NCBI RefSeq assembly: GCF_900116365.1
Contig: NZ_FPAG01000006.1
Coordinates: 248,001 to 312,000, forward strand
Direction of reading: 5' to 3'
Source of the DNA: Zhouia amylolytica
GTDB taxonomy: Bacteria > Bacteroidota > Bacteroidia > Flavobacteriales > Flavobacteriaceae
DNA length: 64,000 nucleotides
In this document: piece by piece, positions 27,502 to 36,977 of the stretch
Position numbering within the stretch: position 1 is the stretch's first letter
Layout of the letters: every line of letters begins with the position of its first letter
Translations under genes and position numbers: made by a program
The notes under the pieces: model-generated
Database searches by the model: none
Told to the model about the DNA's origin: nothing
What the model saw: the letters and a program-made list of their open reading frames with translations, nothing else

Positions 27502-30480
27502 ATGCAAAACAAGGGACTTATTAGGCTTTTTGCTATTTTATTTGGTATCGTAAGTATCTATCAACTATCATTTACTTTCGTTATCAATAAAGTAGAAGGA
27601 GAAGCCGAAGATTTTGCTGTGAACAAAATTACTTCTGATGAAGATAATTACGTAGCAAAAAGAGAGGCAGAGGAAGCAAGTTATTTAGATTCTATTGGCA
27701 ATCAAACCGTTTATAATATCGGAGTTGCTAGCTTTACTTACAACGAAGCTAAGGAAAAGGAGCTAAACAAAGGACTCGATCTTAAAGGTGGAATTAACGT
27801 AATTCTTCAGATTTCTGTAAAGGATATCTTGAAAGGATTAGCTAATAACTCTAAAGATCCGGTTTTTAATAAAGCCTTAGACGAGGCTAGCGAAGCTTCA
27901 AAAAATAGCCAGGATACTTATATTGACTTATTCTTCGAAAAATTCACTGAAGTTTCAGCCGGAAGTACCAAGTTAGCTTCCCCGGATATATTTGCAAACA
28001 AAGCGTTAAGCAATGATATCAACTTCCAGATGACAGATGAGGAAGCTCGTCCCGTTATCCGCAGAAAAGTAGACGAATCTATTACATCTGCTTTTGAGGT
28101 TCTTCGTAAGCGTATTGATAAGTTTGGTGTTACGCAACCAAACATTCAGCGTTTAGGGAACTCTGGTAGAATTTTAGTAGAGTTACCGGGTGCTAAGGAT
28201 ATCGATCGTGTTAAAGGTTTATTACAGAGTACTGCACAGTTAGAATTCTGGGAAACATTTAAGGCAGACCAGGTATTACCTTATTTAGTTACTGCAGACG
28301 AAATACTTAAAGGTATTGTCGATACTGATAAAACAGTAGCTGAGCCGGAGCAGGAAGAAACTGAAATAGACTCATTACTTTCAGATATCGCTACAGATTC
28401 TTTAGACGTAGCACAATCAAACCCGTTATTGAGCTTAATGGTACAGCCAGGTTTCCAGGGAAGCCCGGTGGTTGCTACCTTCGCTTTAAAAGATACGGCA
28501 GAGGTAAACGGATACCTGAAAATGCCTCAGGTGCAAGCTGCAAGACCAACCGAATTGCAGACTGCTAAACTAGTTTGGGGTAAGCCTGCAAAAGATTCTG
28601 AGGTTATTGAATTATATGCTTTAAAATCTAACAGAGAGGGGATCCCTCCATTAAGTGGTAGTGTTATTACTGATGCTTCACAAAGTTATGATTTAGGAAA
28701 CAGACCATCAGTTTCTATGCAAATGGATGGTAAAGGAGCAAGAATATGGGAAGAGCTTACAGGAAAAGCTTTCAGAGAGCAAGGAAATATTGCTATTGTT
28801 CTTGATAATATCGTTTATTCTGCACCTGGTGTAAGTAGTGGGCCAATTAGCGGAGGTAACTCTGAAATATCAGGTGACTTTACCCTGAATGAGGCAATTG
28901 ACTTAGCAAACGTGTTAAGAGCAGGTAAATTACCAGCATCAGCAGATATTATTTCGTCTGCGGTGGTTGGACCATCACTAGGTCATGAAGCAATTAGCAG
29001 TGGTATGATGTCGTTCATCATTGCGATGATTATTGTGCTTATCTGGATGATCTTCTATTATGGTAAGGCGGGTATCTTCTCAGACATCGCTCTGTCATTC
29101 AATATATTGTTAATTTTTGGTGTCCTTGCAGGGCTCGGAGCCGTATTAACATTACCTGGTATTGCCGGTATTGTATTAACAATAGGTATGGCGGTCGATG
29201 CCAACGTAATTATATATGAACGTATTAAAGAAGAGGTCTTAAAAGGTAAAGGCAAGAAACAAGCAATAGATGATGGTTTCAAAAATGCATTGTCTTCAAT
29301 TCTCGATGCTAATATTACAACAGGTCTTACCGCTTTAATATTATTGGTTTTTGGAACCGGACCAATTCAAGGTTTTGCAACTACCTTATTAATAGGTATT
29401 GTTACATCACTATTTACAGCCATTTTTGTAACGCGTTTACTTATCGAGTGGTATACTGAGAAGAAAGGAAAATCTCTAGATTTCTATACCGGAGCAACTA
29501 AGAACCTGTTTAAAAATGTGAATATTGATTTCTTGTCAAAACGTAAGGTAGCTTATATTGTTTCAGGAATTGCATTGGTAGTAAGTTTAGGATCTTTATT
29601 CAGTTTAGGTCTTAACCAAGGTGTAGACTTTGTTGGAGGACGTTCTTATCAGGTTCGTTTCGAACACCCCGTAAACCCTTCTGAAATAGATTCAGAATTA
29701 GATGCTGTTTTCGGAAGTACAGAAGTAAAAACATTTGGTGGAGCAAATCAGATTAAGGTTACTACAAAATATAAAGTTGACGAAGAAGCAACCGAAGTTG
29801 ATCAGGAAATTCAACAGAAATTATATGATGCATTGCAAAAATACTTACCTGAAGGAACTACTTATGAGCAGTTCTTAGGTGGAAGTGAAGATGCTAAGAT
29901 TGGTATACTTCAGTCAATTAAGGTAGGGCCAACCATTGCGGATGATATTAAGAAAAATGCAGTTTGGGCAATTCTAGGATCGTTGGCAATTGTATTTATG
30001 TATATATTATTGCGTTTCAGCAGATGGCAGTTCTCTTTAGGTGCTGTAGCTGCAGTATTCCACGATGTGATCATTGTATTGGGTATATTCTCATTAACCT
30101 ATAAGTTTATGCCTTTCAATATGGAGATCGATCAGGCTTTCATTGCGGCAATACTTACCGTAATTGGTTACTCCCTGAATGATACCGTAATTATCTTTGA
30201 TAGAATTAGAGAGGTAATTAGCGAAAAGGGCTGGAGTGCTGGTGATAATGTGAATTCAGCATTAAACAGTACTTTAGGAAGAACCTTGAATACGTCAATG
30301 ACCACCTTGGTGGTAATGATCACTATATTTATTTTCGGAGGTGAATCGTTAAGAGGATTTATGTTCGCTATGATTATAGGTATTGGAGTTGGTACATATT
30401 CATCATTGTTTATTGCAACACCAGTCATGTATGATACTTTAAAAAAGTCAATAACTGACGGAAAGAAGAAAGAGAATTAA
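27502..30480 (+). CDS. secDF: Fused protein translocase subunit SecDF
   Basis: 992 residues combining SecD and SecF in one chain. A first membrane helix at 8-28, SecD motif GLDLKGGINV at 91-100, a periplasmic P1 domain, a five-helix block with MAVDANVIIYERIKEE near 568, then the SecF part starting around 670 with GVDFVGGRSY and NDTVIIFDRIRE in its helix block. SecDF uses the proton gradient to pull exported proteins from SecYEG. The P1 region carries an acidic insert (about 275-300, EPEQEETEIDSLLSDIATDS), as in other Bacteroidota. Confidence 0.97.
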   Translation: MQNKGLIRLFAILFGIVSIYQLSFTFVINKVEGEAEDFAVNKITSDEDNYVAKREAEEASYLDSIGNQTVYNIGVASFTYNEAKEKELNKGLDLKGGINVILQISVKDILKGLANNSKDPVFNKALDEASEASKNSQDTYIDLFFEKFTEVSAGSTKLASPDIFANKALSNDINFQMTDEEARPVIRRKVDESITSAFEVLRKRIDKFGVTQPNIQRLGNSGRILVELPGAKDIDRVKGLLQSTAQLEFWETFKADQVLPYLVTADEILKGIVDTDKTVAEPEQEETEIDSLLSDIATDSLDVAQSNPLLSLMVQPGFQGSPVVATFALKDTAEVNGYLKMPQVQAARPTELQTAKLVWGKPAKDSEVIELYALKSNREGIPPLSGSVITDASQSYDLGNRPSVSMQMDGKGARIWEELTGKAFREQGNIAIVLDNIVYSAPGVSSGPISGGNSEISGDFTLNEAIDLANVLRAGKLPASADIISSAVVGPSLGHEAISSGMMSFIIAMIIVLIWMIFYYGKAGIFSDIALSFNILLIFGVLAGLGAVLTLPGIAGIVLTIGMAVDANVIIYERIKEEVLKGKGKKQAIDDGFKNALSSILDANITTGLTALILLVFGTGPIQGFATTLLIGIVTSLFTAIFVTRLLIEWYTEKKGKSLDFYTGATKNLFKNVNIDFLSKRKVAYIVSGIALVVSLGSLFSLGLNQGVDFVGGRSYQVRFEHPVNPSEIDSELDAVFGSTEVKTFGGANQIKVTTKYKVDEEATEVDQEIQQKLYDALQKYLPEGTTYEQFLGGSEDAKIGILQSIKVGPTIADDIKKNAVWAILGSLAIVFMYILLRFSRWQFSLGAVAAVFHDVIIVLGIFSLTYKFMPFNMEIDQAFIAAILTVIGYSLNDTVIIFDRIREVISEKGWSAGDNVNSALNSTLGRTLNTSMTTLVVMITIFIFGGESLRGFMFAMIIGIGVGTYSSLFIATPVMYDTLKKSITDGKKKEN

Positions 30481-30498
30481 ATAGATTTCTAATCATAC

Positions 30499-30535
30499 AA
30501 AAAAGGCCCTTTGTTTCTTCAAAGGGCCTTTTTTT
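30499..30535. terminator. Bidirectional terminator between secDF and the SDR gene
   Basis: AAAAAAGGCCCTTTG pairs with CAAAGGGCCTTTTTT around TTTCTT. The T-run overlaps the stop codon of the minus-strand gene. Confidence 0.93.
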
Positions 30536-31991
30536 ATGTAGCTTGCTCCTGTTTAACCATTGTTGAATCTTCCTCACTTTTAGTGATGCCGTTCAGGAGT
30601 CCCTTAAATACGAAAGCATGAAAAGGCAAGACACTATACCAATACAAACGACCGCCAAGTCCTTTAGGTCTGAAGGTAGCTGTTTGAATTAACGTATTGC
30701 CTTGCGTTTTAAACTCTAACCATGCCTCTCCCGGCAATTTCATTTCGGCAAATAATAATAAACGACCTTCTTCTTTATTCGCATAGAGGACACGCCAAAA
30801 ATCGAGCGCATCTCCAGCTTCTAGGTCTGTTTCATTAGTTCTCCCTCGTCTGAGTCCCACACCCCCTACCAGCTTATCCATAAATCCTCTTAACTTCCAA
30901 AGTTTATTGCCATAATACCAACCATTTTTACCGCCCAATTTCCAGAGCTTTTCAATACATTCTTTACGATCTTTAAAAGACTGGCTTCTTTTATCGACGA
31001 AACATCCATATTGTGGTACATTGATAAAGTCGGAAATATTAAAATTGAGTCTGCCGCTGATTAATGAATCCTTCCAGCTGGAAACTATTTCGTTACTGTC
31101 AATTTTAGCAAAGGCCTTTTCTAAAGCTCTTTGGTAACTAATAGGCGTGATATTTAGTATTTTGTTTAAATCGTCATTTCTGCATATAACTTCAACTTTC
31201 ATACTGTTAACCAGGGCAACAGCTAATTTGTATGAGGTAGAGGTGACAAAGTATAGCCAATACGAAGACAGCCTCGGTGTCATTACAGGAACTGTCCATA
31301 TGTATCGTTTTAAACCCCGTACTTTGGCATATCCAAGAAGCATATTTTTATAGGAAAGGATGTCAGTGCCCCCTATATCAAAGTTCTTATTGAACGTTTT
31401 TTCATTACCTAAGGTTAAACTCAAAAACTTAAGTACATCAGAGATGCCTATTGGTTGACACTTTGTTTGTACCCATTTTGGAGTTATCATTGCCGGAAGT
31501 TTTTCTGTTAAATCACGTATGATCTCAAAAGAAGCACTACCCGATCCAATAATTATTCCAGCTCGCAAGGTGGTGAAATTATAATTTCCTTTAGCTAATT
31601 CATCCTCTACATTTTTACGTGAGGTGAGGTGTTTCGATAACTCTTCTTCATTGATAATACCACTCAGATAGATTACATGTTTTACCGAGGTATGATTTAT
31701 AACCTCTCTAAAGTTAATGGCTGATGCTTTCTCCAGAGCAACATAATCATCTGCTACAGACATAGAATGTACCAGGTAATAAGCGGCATCAATGTCTGTT
31801 GGTATGTTACCTAACGTTTCCGGCTCCAGCAAATCAAATTCAGCAATTTCAATGGCTTCTAATACGGATGTTGGTGGTTGAAAACGGGCTTTATCCCGGA
31901 CGCCGCAAACAACGGTATGCCCTTGGGCTATTAATACAGGGAGTAGTCGTTTCCCAATGTAACCCGTAGCACCAGTTAATAATACCTTCAT
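30534..31991 (-). CDS. SDR-family NAD(P)-binding protein with C-terminal DUF2867
   Basis: 485 residues. N-terminal extended SDR domain with TGATGYIGKRLLP at 6-18, DAAYYLVHSM and TTLRAGIIIGSGSASF, like YwnB/atypical NmrA-type proteins, followed from about 330 by a DUF2867 part (KNGWYYGNKLWKLRG, DFWRVLYANKEEGRLLLFAEMK, YWYSVLPFHAFVFKG). This fusion is widespread in Bacteroidota and Proteobacteria; no substrate is established. A TAACTTTA box lies about 20 bp upstream. Confidence 0.87.
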   Translation of the reverse strand: MKVLLTGATGYIGKRLLPVLIAQGHTVVCGVRDKARFQPPTSVLEAIEIAEFDLLEPETLGNIPTDIDAAYYLVHSMSVADDYVALEKASAINFREVINHTSVKHVIYLSGIINEEELSKHLTSRKNVEDELAKGNYNFTTLRAGIIIGSGSASFEIIRDLTEKLPAMITPKWVQTKCQPIGISDVLKFLSLTLGNEKTFNKNFDIGGTDILSYKNMLLGYAKVRGLKRYIWTVPVMTPRLSSYWLYFVTSTSYKLAVALVNSMKVEVICRNDDLNKILNITPISYQRALEKAFAKIDSNEIVSSWKDSLISGRLNFNISDFINVPQYGCFVDKRSQSFKDRKECIEKLWKLGGKNGWYYGNKLWKLRGFMDKLVGGVGLRRGRTNETDLEAGDALDFWRVLYANKEEGRLLLFAEMKLPGEAWLEFKTQGNTLIQTATFRPKGLGGRLYWYSVLPFHAFVFKGLLNGITKSEEDSTMVKQEQAT

Positions 31992-32173
31992 AAACCACCT
32001 TTTCTATAAAGTTACTAAAAAACCGAGTGAATTAAAGAGATATCTGTTTTGTATCTGGCAGGATGCTTTTTTAGGATGCGTTAAAAATATCGTTATTTAA
32101 ATATGTCAGGTTTTTATTTTTTATATATATTTAAAAAAAGTTTACAAATAGGAAATTATATAAAATTAATATT

Positions 32174-33145
32174 ATGAATGACAGAAGAGCCTTTCTTAAG
32201 GGGGCATTAGCCACAAGTATTGTGATTTCACTACCATCGGCGGCATTTAGCTTATTTGATAAAGGAAATAAGGCCCTTAGAGTTGGTATGATTACGGATT
32301 TACATGAAGATATAATGCATGATGGTTTGTTGCGTATGGAGGCTTTTCTTAAGGTGATGAAGCGTAAAAAACCGGATGCATTGATACAGTTAGGAGATTT
32401 TGCCTATCCGGGAGATAAGAATAAGGAAGTAATAGAACTTTTTAATAATGCACATCCAAATACCTTACATGTGATCGGAAATCACGATATGGATGCCGGA
32501 TATACCAGGGAACAATGTGTAGATTATTGGGGAATGCCAGATCGCTTTTATGTCAGAAAAATTAATGGGGTCAGTTTTGTGGTCCTGGATGGTAATGACA
32601 AAGGGTCTCCAGTACATAAAGGTGGTTATGCTTCTTATATAAATGAAATGCAATACCAATGGTTGGAACAGCAATTAGAGCAAATTGATGGTCCTGTCGT
32701 GATCGTTTCGCATCAACCCTTGGCCGGAGCTTATGCTATTGATAATGCTGAACAAGTTCAAGGATTATTAGCTAAACATTCCGATAAAATATTGGTGGCC
32801 GTAAACGGGCATACCCATATAGATGCCCATTTGGAGGTGCAGGGAATTCATTACGTACATATTAATTCAGCTTCGTATTATTGGGTGGGGGGTAAATTTC
32901 AACATGATAGTTATGATGAGTCAATTTTAAAGGAACATAAATATATTTCCTATACCTGTCCTTATAAAGAAGCGTTATTTACCTTGATGACAATCGACCC
33001 AAAAAGTCGAACCATTTCATTCTCAGGTAAAACCAGCAGGTGGGTTGGTGAAAGTCCGGAAGAATTAGGGTTTGAAGGATATGAAAATGCAATCCCGGGA
33101 AAAGAAATTGTTCCGGAAATCAGAAAAAGAGAAATAAAGAGCTAG
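32174..33145 (+). CDS. Tat-exported calcineurin-like metallophosphoesterase
   Basis: 323 residues. The signal sequence has the twin-arginine motif DRRAFLKG (Arg4-Arg5) before a hydrophobic segment. Metallophosphoesterase motifs appear in order: ITDLHED, LGDFAYPGD, IGNHDMD, VSHQPL and NGHTHID. Likely a periplasmic phosphodi- or monoesterase loaded with metals before export. Substrate unknown. No neighbours in the same direction. Confidence 0.9.
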   Translation: MNDRRAFLKGALATSIVISLPSAAFSLFDKGNKALRVGMITDLHEDIMHDGLLRMEAFLKVMKRKKPDALIQLGDFAYPGDKNKEVIELFNNAHPNTLHVIGNHDMDAGYTREQCVDYWGMPDRFYVRKINGVSFVVLDGNDKGSPVHKGGYASYINEMQYQWLEQQLEQIDGPVVIVSHQPLAGAYAIDNAEQVQGLLAKHSDKILVAVNGHTHIDAHLEVQGIHYVHINSASYYWVGGKFQHDSYDESILKEHKYISYTCPYKEALFTLMTIDPKSRTISFSGKTSRWVGESPEELGFEGYENAIPGKEIVPEIRKREIKS

Positions 33146-33229
33146 CCTGGCATGATCAATAGAGACTTTTCTTTTAATCCGGAGCTTCCTGTTTAATAAG
33201 GACTATTGCTTTATAATTAATGCGAGGTT

Positions 33230-33727
33230 TTAATGTGGTTTAGCTAATAGGTTTTGGATTTTGTGAGAATTGCTATCCTGGTCCATATTGAAAAAATACT
33301 GTAGTTGCCATTGCTGGGTTTTGATTGCCTGTTTAGAAGACGTCGTATCCCAGGGTGGGTAGACCCTAAAGCCTCTTTTGCCTTCTTTTTGGTCAGTGCC
33401 AATGATTCCTTTTTGTAATAAAATTATTTTTGGGAATATGAATTGTCCTGATTGATTTCCGTTTTGCGTCGTAATCATATAAAAATCTATGGCATCACTT
33501 TCATGCAATGGTTCAGTAATACCTTCATTATTGCGTTTCCAGCAGGTTACAAATTGTCCGACCTTTTTAGGGGTTGTTTTTGCTTTCCTGTAAAGAATGC
33601 GATGATGGTTTAACTTAAATTGACAGGCATTGTATTCTTTGCTTTCAGTTTCAGTTATAAATTCAGAGATGTAAAGCTCAGATGGGGTATAAACCTCATT
33701 GATAATTATTACTAATTCGGGAGGCAT
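33230..33727 (-). CDS. MepB-like protein
   Basis: 165 residues. The stretch ACQFKLNHHRILYRKAKTTP, KKVGQFVTCWKR, DFYMITTQNG and KEGKRGFRVYPPWD match MepB, a small protein found next to the MepA efflux pump in staphylococci whose own function is unknown. No efflux pump is nearby here. It starts 4 bp after the stop of the preceding membrane-protein gene, so the two share a message. Confidence 0.75.
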   Translation of the reverse strand: MPPELVIIINEVYTPSELYISEFITETESKEYNACQFKLNHHRILYRKAKTTPKKVGQFVTCWKRNNEGITEPLHESDAIDFYMITTQNGNQSGQFIFPKIILLQKGIIGTDQKEGKRGFRVYPPWDTTSSKQAIKTQQWQLQYFFNMDQDSNSHKIQNLLAKPH

Positions 33728-33731
33728 ATTT

Positions 33732-34379
33732 TTAATTGTTTAGGTCAGATTGATCTAATGATCTGCTTGGGGTTGGGTCGTTTTCTTTAATTCGTTTACG
33801 ACATTTTTGCTCAATATCGAATACCTTATTTATTTGAGAAATATAGATGATATCCGGTACAAACTGTTCACTTTTGTTTTTACCACGTTTCATTTTTCCG
33901 GTTCTTAACTCCATTTCGATATTTCCATAATTTCCTTTATTACTAACTCTCATGTTGCCGGAAAATTGCTCCCAGTCTTTAATGGTGGTATTGCCTCTTC
34001 TATATTTGATGAATCGGGTAGGGGTGCCCACAAAGTAGCCACCTTTTTGCAGGAGTTGAACAATGGCTGCAATTAACAGGAAGATGCCAACAACAACAAA
34101 CAATCCTATAATAAGACTGGGTGCCAGGATGGTTTCCCAGTTTTCTAAACTTCCTGTTACCGGAATGTCATTTTGTTTAAAATGAACTTCTTTTCCTTGT
34201 ATAATCGGTACGATAAAAGCAATCACAAAAATACTTATGAAAACATTCCAAAAGCCTGCAAATGCTAATAGAGTAAGTCCTTTTCTTCTGGGGAAGTTCT
34301 TTTTACTCTTAACTATAAAATCAGTAGGCTCAGACCCTATAATTGTTCTTAAATCTTTTGGAATGGCATTTCTGTTCAT
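33732..34379 (-). CDS. Two-helix membrane protein, unknown
   Basis: 215 residues with two hydrophobic helices (about 37-60 and 85-112) and a soluble C-terminal half (GGYFVGTPTRFIKYRRGN, TIKDWEQFSGNMRV) that looks beta-rich and could form a PH-like fold. No family is recognised with confidence. Upstream partner of the MepB-like gene with a 4-bp gap. The C-terminal tail is charged and probably disordered. Confidence 0.7.
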   Translation of the reverse strand: MNRNAIPKDLRTIIGSEPTDFIVKSKKNFPRRKGLTLLAFAGFWNVFISIFVIAFIVPIIQGKEVHFKQNDIPVTGSLENWETILAPSLIIGLFVVVGIFLLIAAIVQLLQKGGYFVGTPTRFIKYRRGNTTIKDWEQFSGNMRVSNKGNYGNIEMELRTGKMKRGKNKSEQFVPDIIYISQINKVFDIEQKCRKRIKENDPTPSRSLDQSDLNN

Positions 34380-34490
34380 AAAGTAAAGATACTAAGAATG
34401 ATTTAAGCCGATCTGAATGGAGCTACTCAAATATTGGAATGGATGAACAGGGGAATGAAAAATCGAAAAGCATCGTATTACAAATGGACG

Positions 34491-35036
34491 TTAATCGTTT
34501 AAAATCTTAGTTTCAAATCCATCAATACTTTCAGTATTTTTTGCTTCCCAATATGCTTCAATTCCTGTTGATCCTTTTTCTTTAGCCCATTCCGTAAGTG
34601 TGGTACGCTCCTCCTTAAAGTCCATTAAAGGAACTCCAAATCCGCAAGAAGTTTGCACCAGATCTACTTCCATTTCTATGATTTGTCTGGAACCATCGTT
34701 GTGGTCAAAAAGGGTAATATATTCATGGAATTTTTCATCTCTCTTATGAAAGATTTTAGCGGTTCCGTATAGTCTTAAAATTAGTGGAGGGCCTTCAAAA
34801 GCACAAAACATGATAGTCATCCGTTGGTTCTTTAAAAGGTGGGCCGCCGTTTCATTACCACTACCGGTAAGATTGAGCCACACAATTTTATTTTCGTTTA
34901 TAACCCTAAAGGAGTCTGTGCCTTTGGGAGAAATGTTTACCCTTCCTTCATCAGCTGCAGTTCCCACAAAAAATACTTTTTGCGATTCTATAAACTTTTT
35001 AAGTCGGGGTTTTATACTGTCTAATTTTCGTCCCAT
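34491..35036 (-). CDS. Pyridoxamine 5'-phosphate oxidase-family FMN-binding protein
   Basis: 181 residues with a split-barrel fold: VFFVGTAADEGRVNISPKG, NKIVWLNLTGSGNETAAHL, MTIMFCAFEGPPLILRLYG. Close to the PNPOx-like proteins that bind FMN, haem or F420; unlikely to be PdxH itself because the PNP-binding residues are not visible. A TATCTTTA sequence about 27 bp upstream of the ATG is a possible -7 box. Confidence 0.85.
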   Translation of the reverse strand: MGRKLDSIKPRLKKFIESQKVFFVGTAADEGRVNISPKGTDSFRVINENKIVWLNLTGSGNETAAHLLKNQRMTIMFCAFEGPPLILRLYGTAKIFHKRDEKFHEYITLFDHNDGSRQIIEMEVDLVQTSCGFGVPLMDFKEERTTLTEWAKEKGSTGIEAYWEAKNTESIDGFETKILND

Positions 35037-35068
35037 TGTTTTTGATAAAATTGATAATTATAAAGATA

Positions 35069-35611
35069 TTACTTTTTAATTTTTTTAACCATCGTATACA
35101 TTCCCCGGTATTCATCTTTCATAAATTCAGAATTAAACTTAAAATGGTTTACGATTTCAAATTCCATTTTTTGGTAAAAGTTAAGAGCAGCTTGTTGGGT
35201 GTCCATAGCCTCTAACCAGAGTATAGTCTCTTGCTGAGAGCAAAATTCTTTTTCTACCCATTGAATGAGTTGTTTTCCGATTCCCTTACCTTGTACTGAA
35301 GGAGAAAGGTATATGCGTTGAAGTTTTACGCTCTTTATATCATTACATTCATGTAGAGCCTCGTTAAGTAAAACTCTTAAAATACCAATAGCTTCCGATC
35401 CGTACCAAATTAAATAGTATTTAGAATTAGGGTTAGCTAACTCTTTTTTAAAATTTTCCGGATTGTATAATAAATTTAGATAGCGCTCACCCTCATCTGG
35501 CCATAAATGCTTATATACAGGCGGGTAAATTTGTTTCATAAGTTGAAACAATTGCCGATGATCTTGTGTGCGAAGTGTTGAAAGCTTTAGAATGTCTGTT
35601 AAATACTTCAT
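35069..35611 (-). CDS. GNAT family N-acetyltransferase
   Basis: 180 residues. The acetyl-CoA loop is SPSVQGKGIGKQLIQWVE near 105, preceded by LQRIYLS and followed by ETILWLEAMDTQQAALNFYQKMEFEIV, the standard C-terminal half of the fold. N-terminal segment contains YPPVYKHLWPDEGERYL. Substrate unknown. It starts 12 bp after the stop of the tautomerase-like gene, so they are probably co-transcribed. Confidence 0.85.
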   Translation of the reverse strand: MKYLTDILKLSTLRTQDHRQLFQLMKQIYPPVYKHLWPDEGERYLNLLYNPENFKKELANPNSKYYLIWYGSEAIGILRVLLNEALHECNDIKSVKLQRIYLSPSVQGKGIGKQLIQWVEKEFCSQQETILWLEAMDTQQAALNFYQKMEFEIVNHFKFNSEFMKDEYRGMYTMVKKIKK

Positions 35612-35623
35612 GAAACGCTTTAA

Positions 35624-35971
35624 CTATTCCACCATACTTTTATTGCAATACCCGGATTTATCAAAATCTCTGATGTTTATAGAAATAATGGGTGTTTCCG
35701 GGAACATTTCTTTTAATGCTTTTACAATACTTCTTGATAAATTATTTTTTTGTTCCTCAGTACGCCCTTCCATGATATTGCCAAATACATGAATAAAGTC
35801 CTTGGTGTCTCCTCCCACATTGTAATAGATGTAAGGATTAATGCGGACTTTGATGTCACCCTTAGCAAACAGGTTCGTGGCATCAGTGGTGTTGTAAACG
35901 GTTTCAATAATAGCTTCTGGACGTTGATGTTCAATTATAGGTTGCGAACACTCAATAATAAAATGAGGCAT
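35624..35971 (-). CDS. 5-carboxymethyl-2-hydroxymuconate isomerase-like tautomerase
   Basis: 115 residues from the ATG at 35971, giving MPHFIIECS. Pro2 right after Met is the catalytic base in the tautomerase superfamily, which fixes this start over the longer ORF. DIKVRINPYIYYNVGG, FIHVFGNIMEGRTEEQKNNLS and a C-terminal SINIRDFD fit the CHMI/HpaF group. The rest of the homoprotocatechuate pathway is not here, so the true substrate may differ. First gene of a pair with the acetyltransferase. Confidence 0.8.
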   Translation of the reverse strand: MPHFIIECSQPIIEHQRPEAIIETVYNTTDATNLFAKGDIKVRINPYIYYNVGGDTKDFIHVFGNIMEGRTEEQKNNLSRSIVKALKEMFPETPIISINIRDFDKSGYCNKSMVE

Positions 35972-36053
35972 GATCGTTATGTTTTTATTAATTCCTAAGA
36001 TAAAAATACTGCCTTTACCTTGAAGAATAACTACCAATGTTATTTAAGTAATG

Positions 36054-36569
36054 TTAAATTTTAAGCTCCCTGGCGAACTTTTCTAATCCGCCTTTCACTT
36101 GTGGCGGGATCTCCTCATCAGCAATCCAGGTATGTATGTTTCCTAAATATTCCATGCCTAAATATTTGGCACTTTCTTCAAAAGGCATCGTGAATCCTTT
36201 TTTTAATTCGGCATCCGATCCACAGCTTAAAACAGCCATGTTTTTGCCTTTTAATTGCTTTCCGATTGATTTTTCTGTTTTCAGGCAATCCGTAATACGA
36301 TCGAAAAAGTTTTTCATGATCCCGCTCATGGTATACCAATAGATAGGGGTTGCGAAGATTATAGTGTCGTATTTGGTAACAATCTCTTTTATGGTAGGTA
36401 TGAAATCATCATTCTTGTACCTGTAGTCATAATGGTAAGGATGAATGTTTTTGGTATTTAGGTCGACAACCTCAAAACCAAAGTTGTTTTGTAAAAAAGA
36501 GGTCATCCGATTGGTGTTCCCATTACTTCTCGAGCTTCCCTGGATAATAACTGTTTTCTTGTTCATCAT
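36054..36569 (-). CDS. Flavodoxin-fold NADPH-dependent FMN reductase
   Basis: 171 residues. The phosphate-binding loop is IIQGSSRSNGNTNRM near 8-22; the second flavin loop is TPIYWYTMSGIMKNFFDR near 77-94. This is the NAD(P)H:FMN/quinone reductase family, typically in oxidative or electrophile stress defence. The upstream gene encodes an HxlR regulator, and a promoter plus a dyad lie between them, so HxlR probably controls this gene. Start could be Met1 or Met2. Confidence 0.87.
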   Translation of the reverse strand: MMNKKTVIIQGSSRSNGNTNRMTSFLQNNFGFEVVDLNTKNIHPYHYDYRYKNDDFIPTIKEIVTKYDTIIFATPIYWYTMSGIMKNFFDRITDCLKTEKSIGKQLKGKNMAVLSCGSDAELKKGFTMPFEESAKYLGMEYLGNIHTWIADEEIPPQVKGGLEKFARELKI

Positions 36570-36590
36570 GTGTCTTTTTAATTATGAGAA

Positions 36591-36621
36591 CAAAGGTATG
36601 TGGAGCCGTTTTAGCAAACAA
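36591..36621 (-). promoter_or_regulatory. Promoter of the flavodoxin-fold reductase gene
   Basis: On the minus strand TTG (36621-36619), a 20-bp spacer, and TACCTTTG (36598-36591): a full consensus match. Leader about 15-20 nt. Confidence 0.65.
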
Positions 36622-36624
36622 TAA

Positions 36625-36641
36625 GGGGCAAATTATGCCCC
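36625..36641 (-). promoter_or_regulatory. GC-rich dyad next to the reductase promoter
   Basis: GGGGCA-AATTA-TGCCCC, a perfect 6-bp dyad directly after the hxlR-type gene stop and 3 bp upstream of the -33 box. It could be the HxlR operator or a weak terminator of the regulator gene (on the minus strand it is followed by TTATTGTTT). Confidence 0.4.
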
Positions 36642-36642
36642 A

Positions 36643-36966
36643 TTATAAGTTTTCTCCAAATTCAGTAAGTGATTCAAATACAATAACTAATTTCGATCCT
36701 AAAGGTGTGATGCTATATTCAGTTCTCTTTGGGTATACATCAAAATCTTTCTTATGTATGAGCCCGTCGTTCAACATTTCTCCCAGCTGTTGGGTTAAAG
36801 CTCTTTTGGAAGCTTCCGGTAAGCCTTGTTGAATATCTTTTAATCGTAGATTATGTTGAAGTAGTGTACTTAAAATGGCAGGCTTCCATTTGCCTGAAAT
36901 AACATGTAAGGCTTTTTCAATGGCGCAGTCATTTTTTAAGGGCGTTTTTCGCTGGTAAGTACTCAT
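36643..36966 (-). CDS. HxlR-family transcriptional regulator
   Basis: 107 residues with a single winged-helix domain: DCAIEKALHVISGKWKPAIL near 13-32, LRLKDIQQGLPEASKRALTQQL, and DGLIHKKDFDVYPKRTEYSITPLG. Cys14 is at the position used as redox or electrophile sensor in HypR/YodB-type relatives. It follows a STAS-like gene by 11 bp and precedes the flavin reductase gene, so a stress-responsive switch of that gene is a reasonable inference. Confidence 0.88.
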   Translation of the reverse strand: MSTYQRKTPLKNDCAIEKALHVISGKWKPAILSTLLQHNLRLKDIQQGLPEASKRALTQQLGEMLNDGLIHKKDFDVYPKRTEYSITPLGSKLVIVFESLTEFGENL

Positions 36967-36977
36967 ACTTTTTGTGT

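Noticed and set aside
33146-33229. Terminator between the phosphoesterase and MepB-like genes
   Set aside because: No stem with a T-run was found in the 84 bp between these convergent genes.
35972-36037. Longer start of the tautomerase-like gene
   Set aside because: The catalytic Pro must directly follow Met, which only the ATG at 35971 provides.
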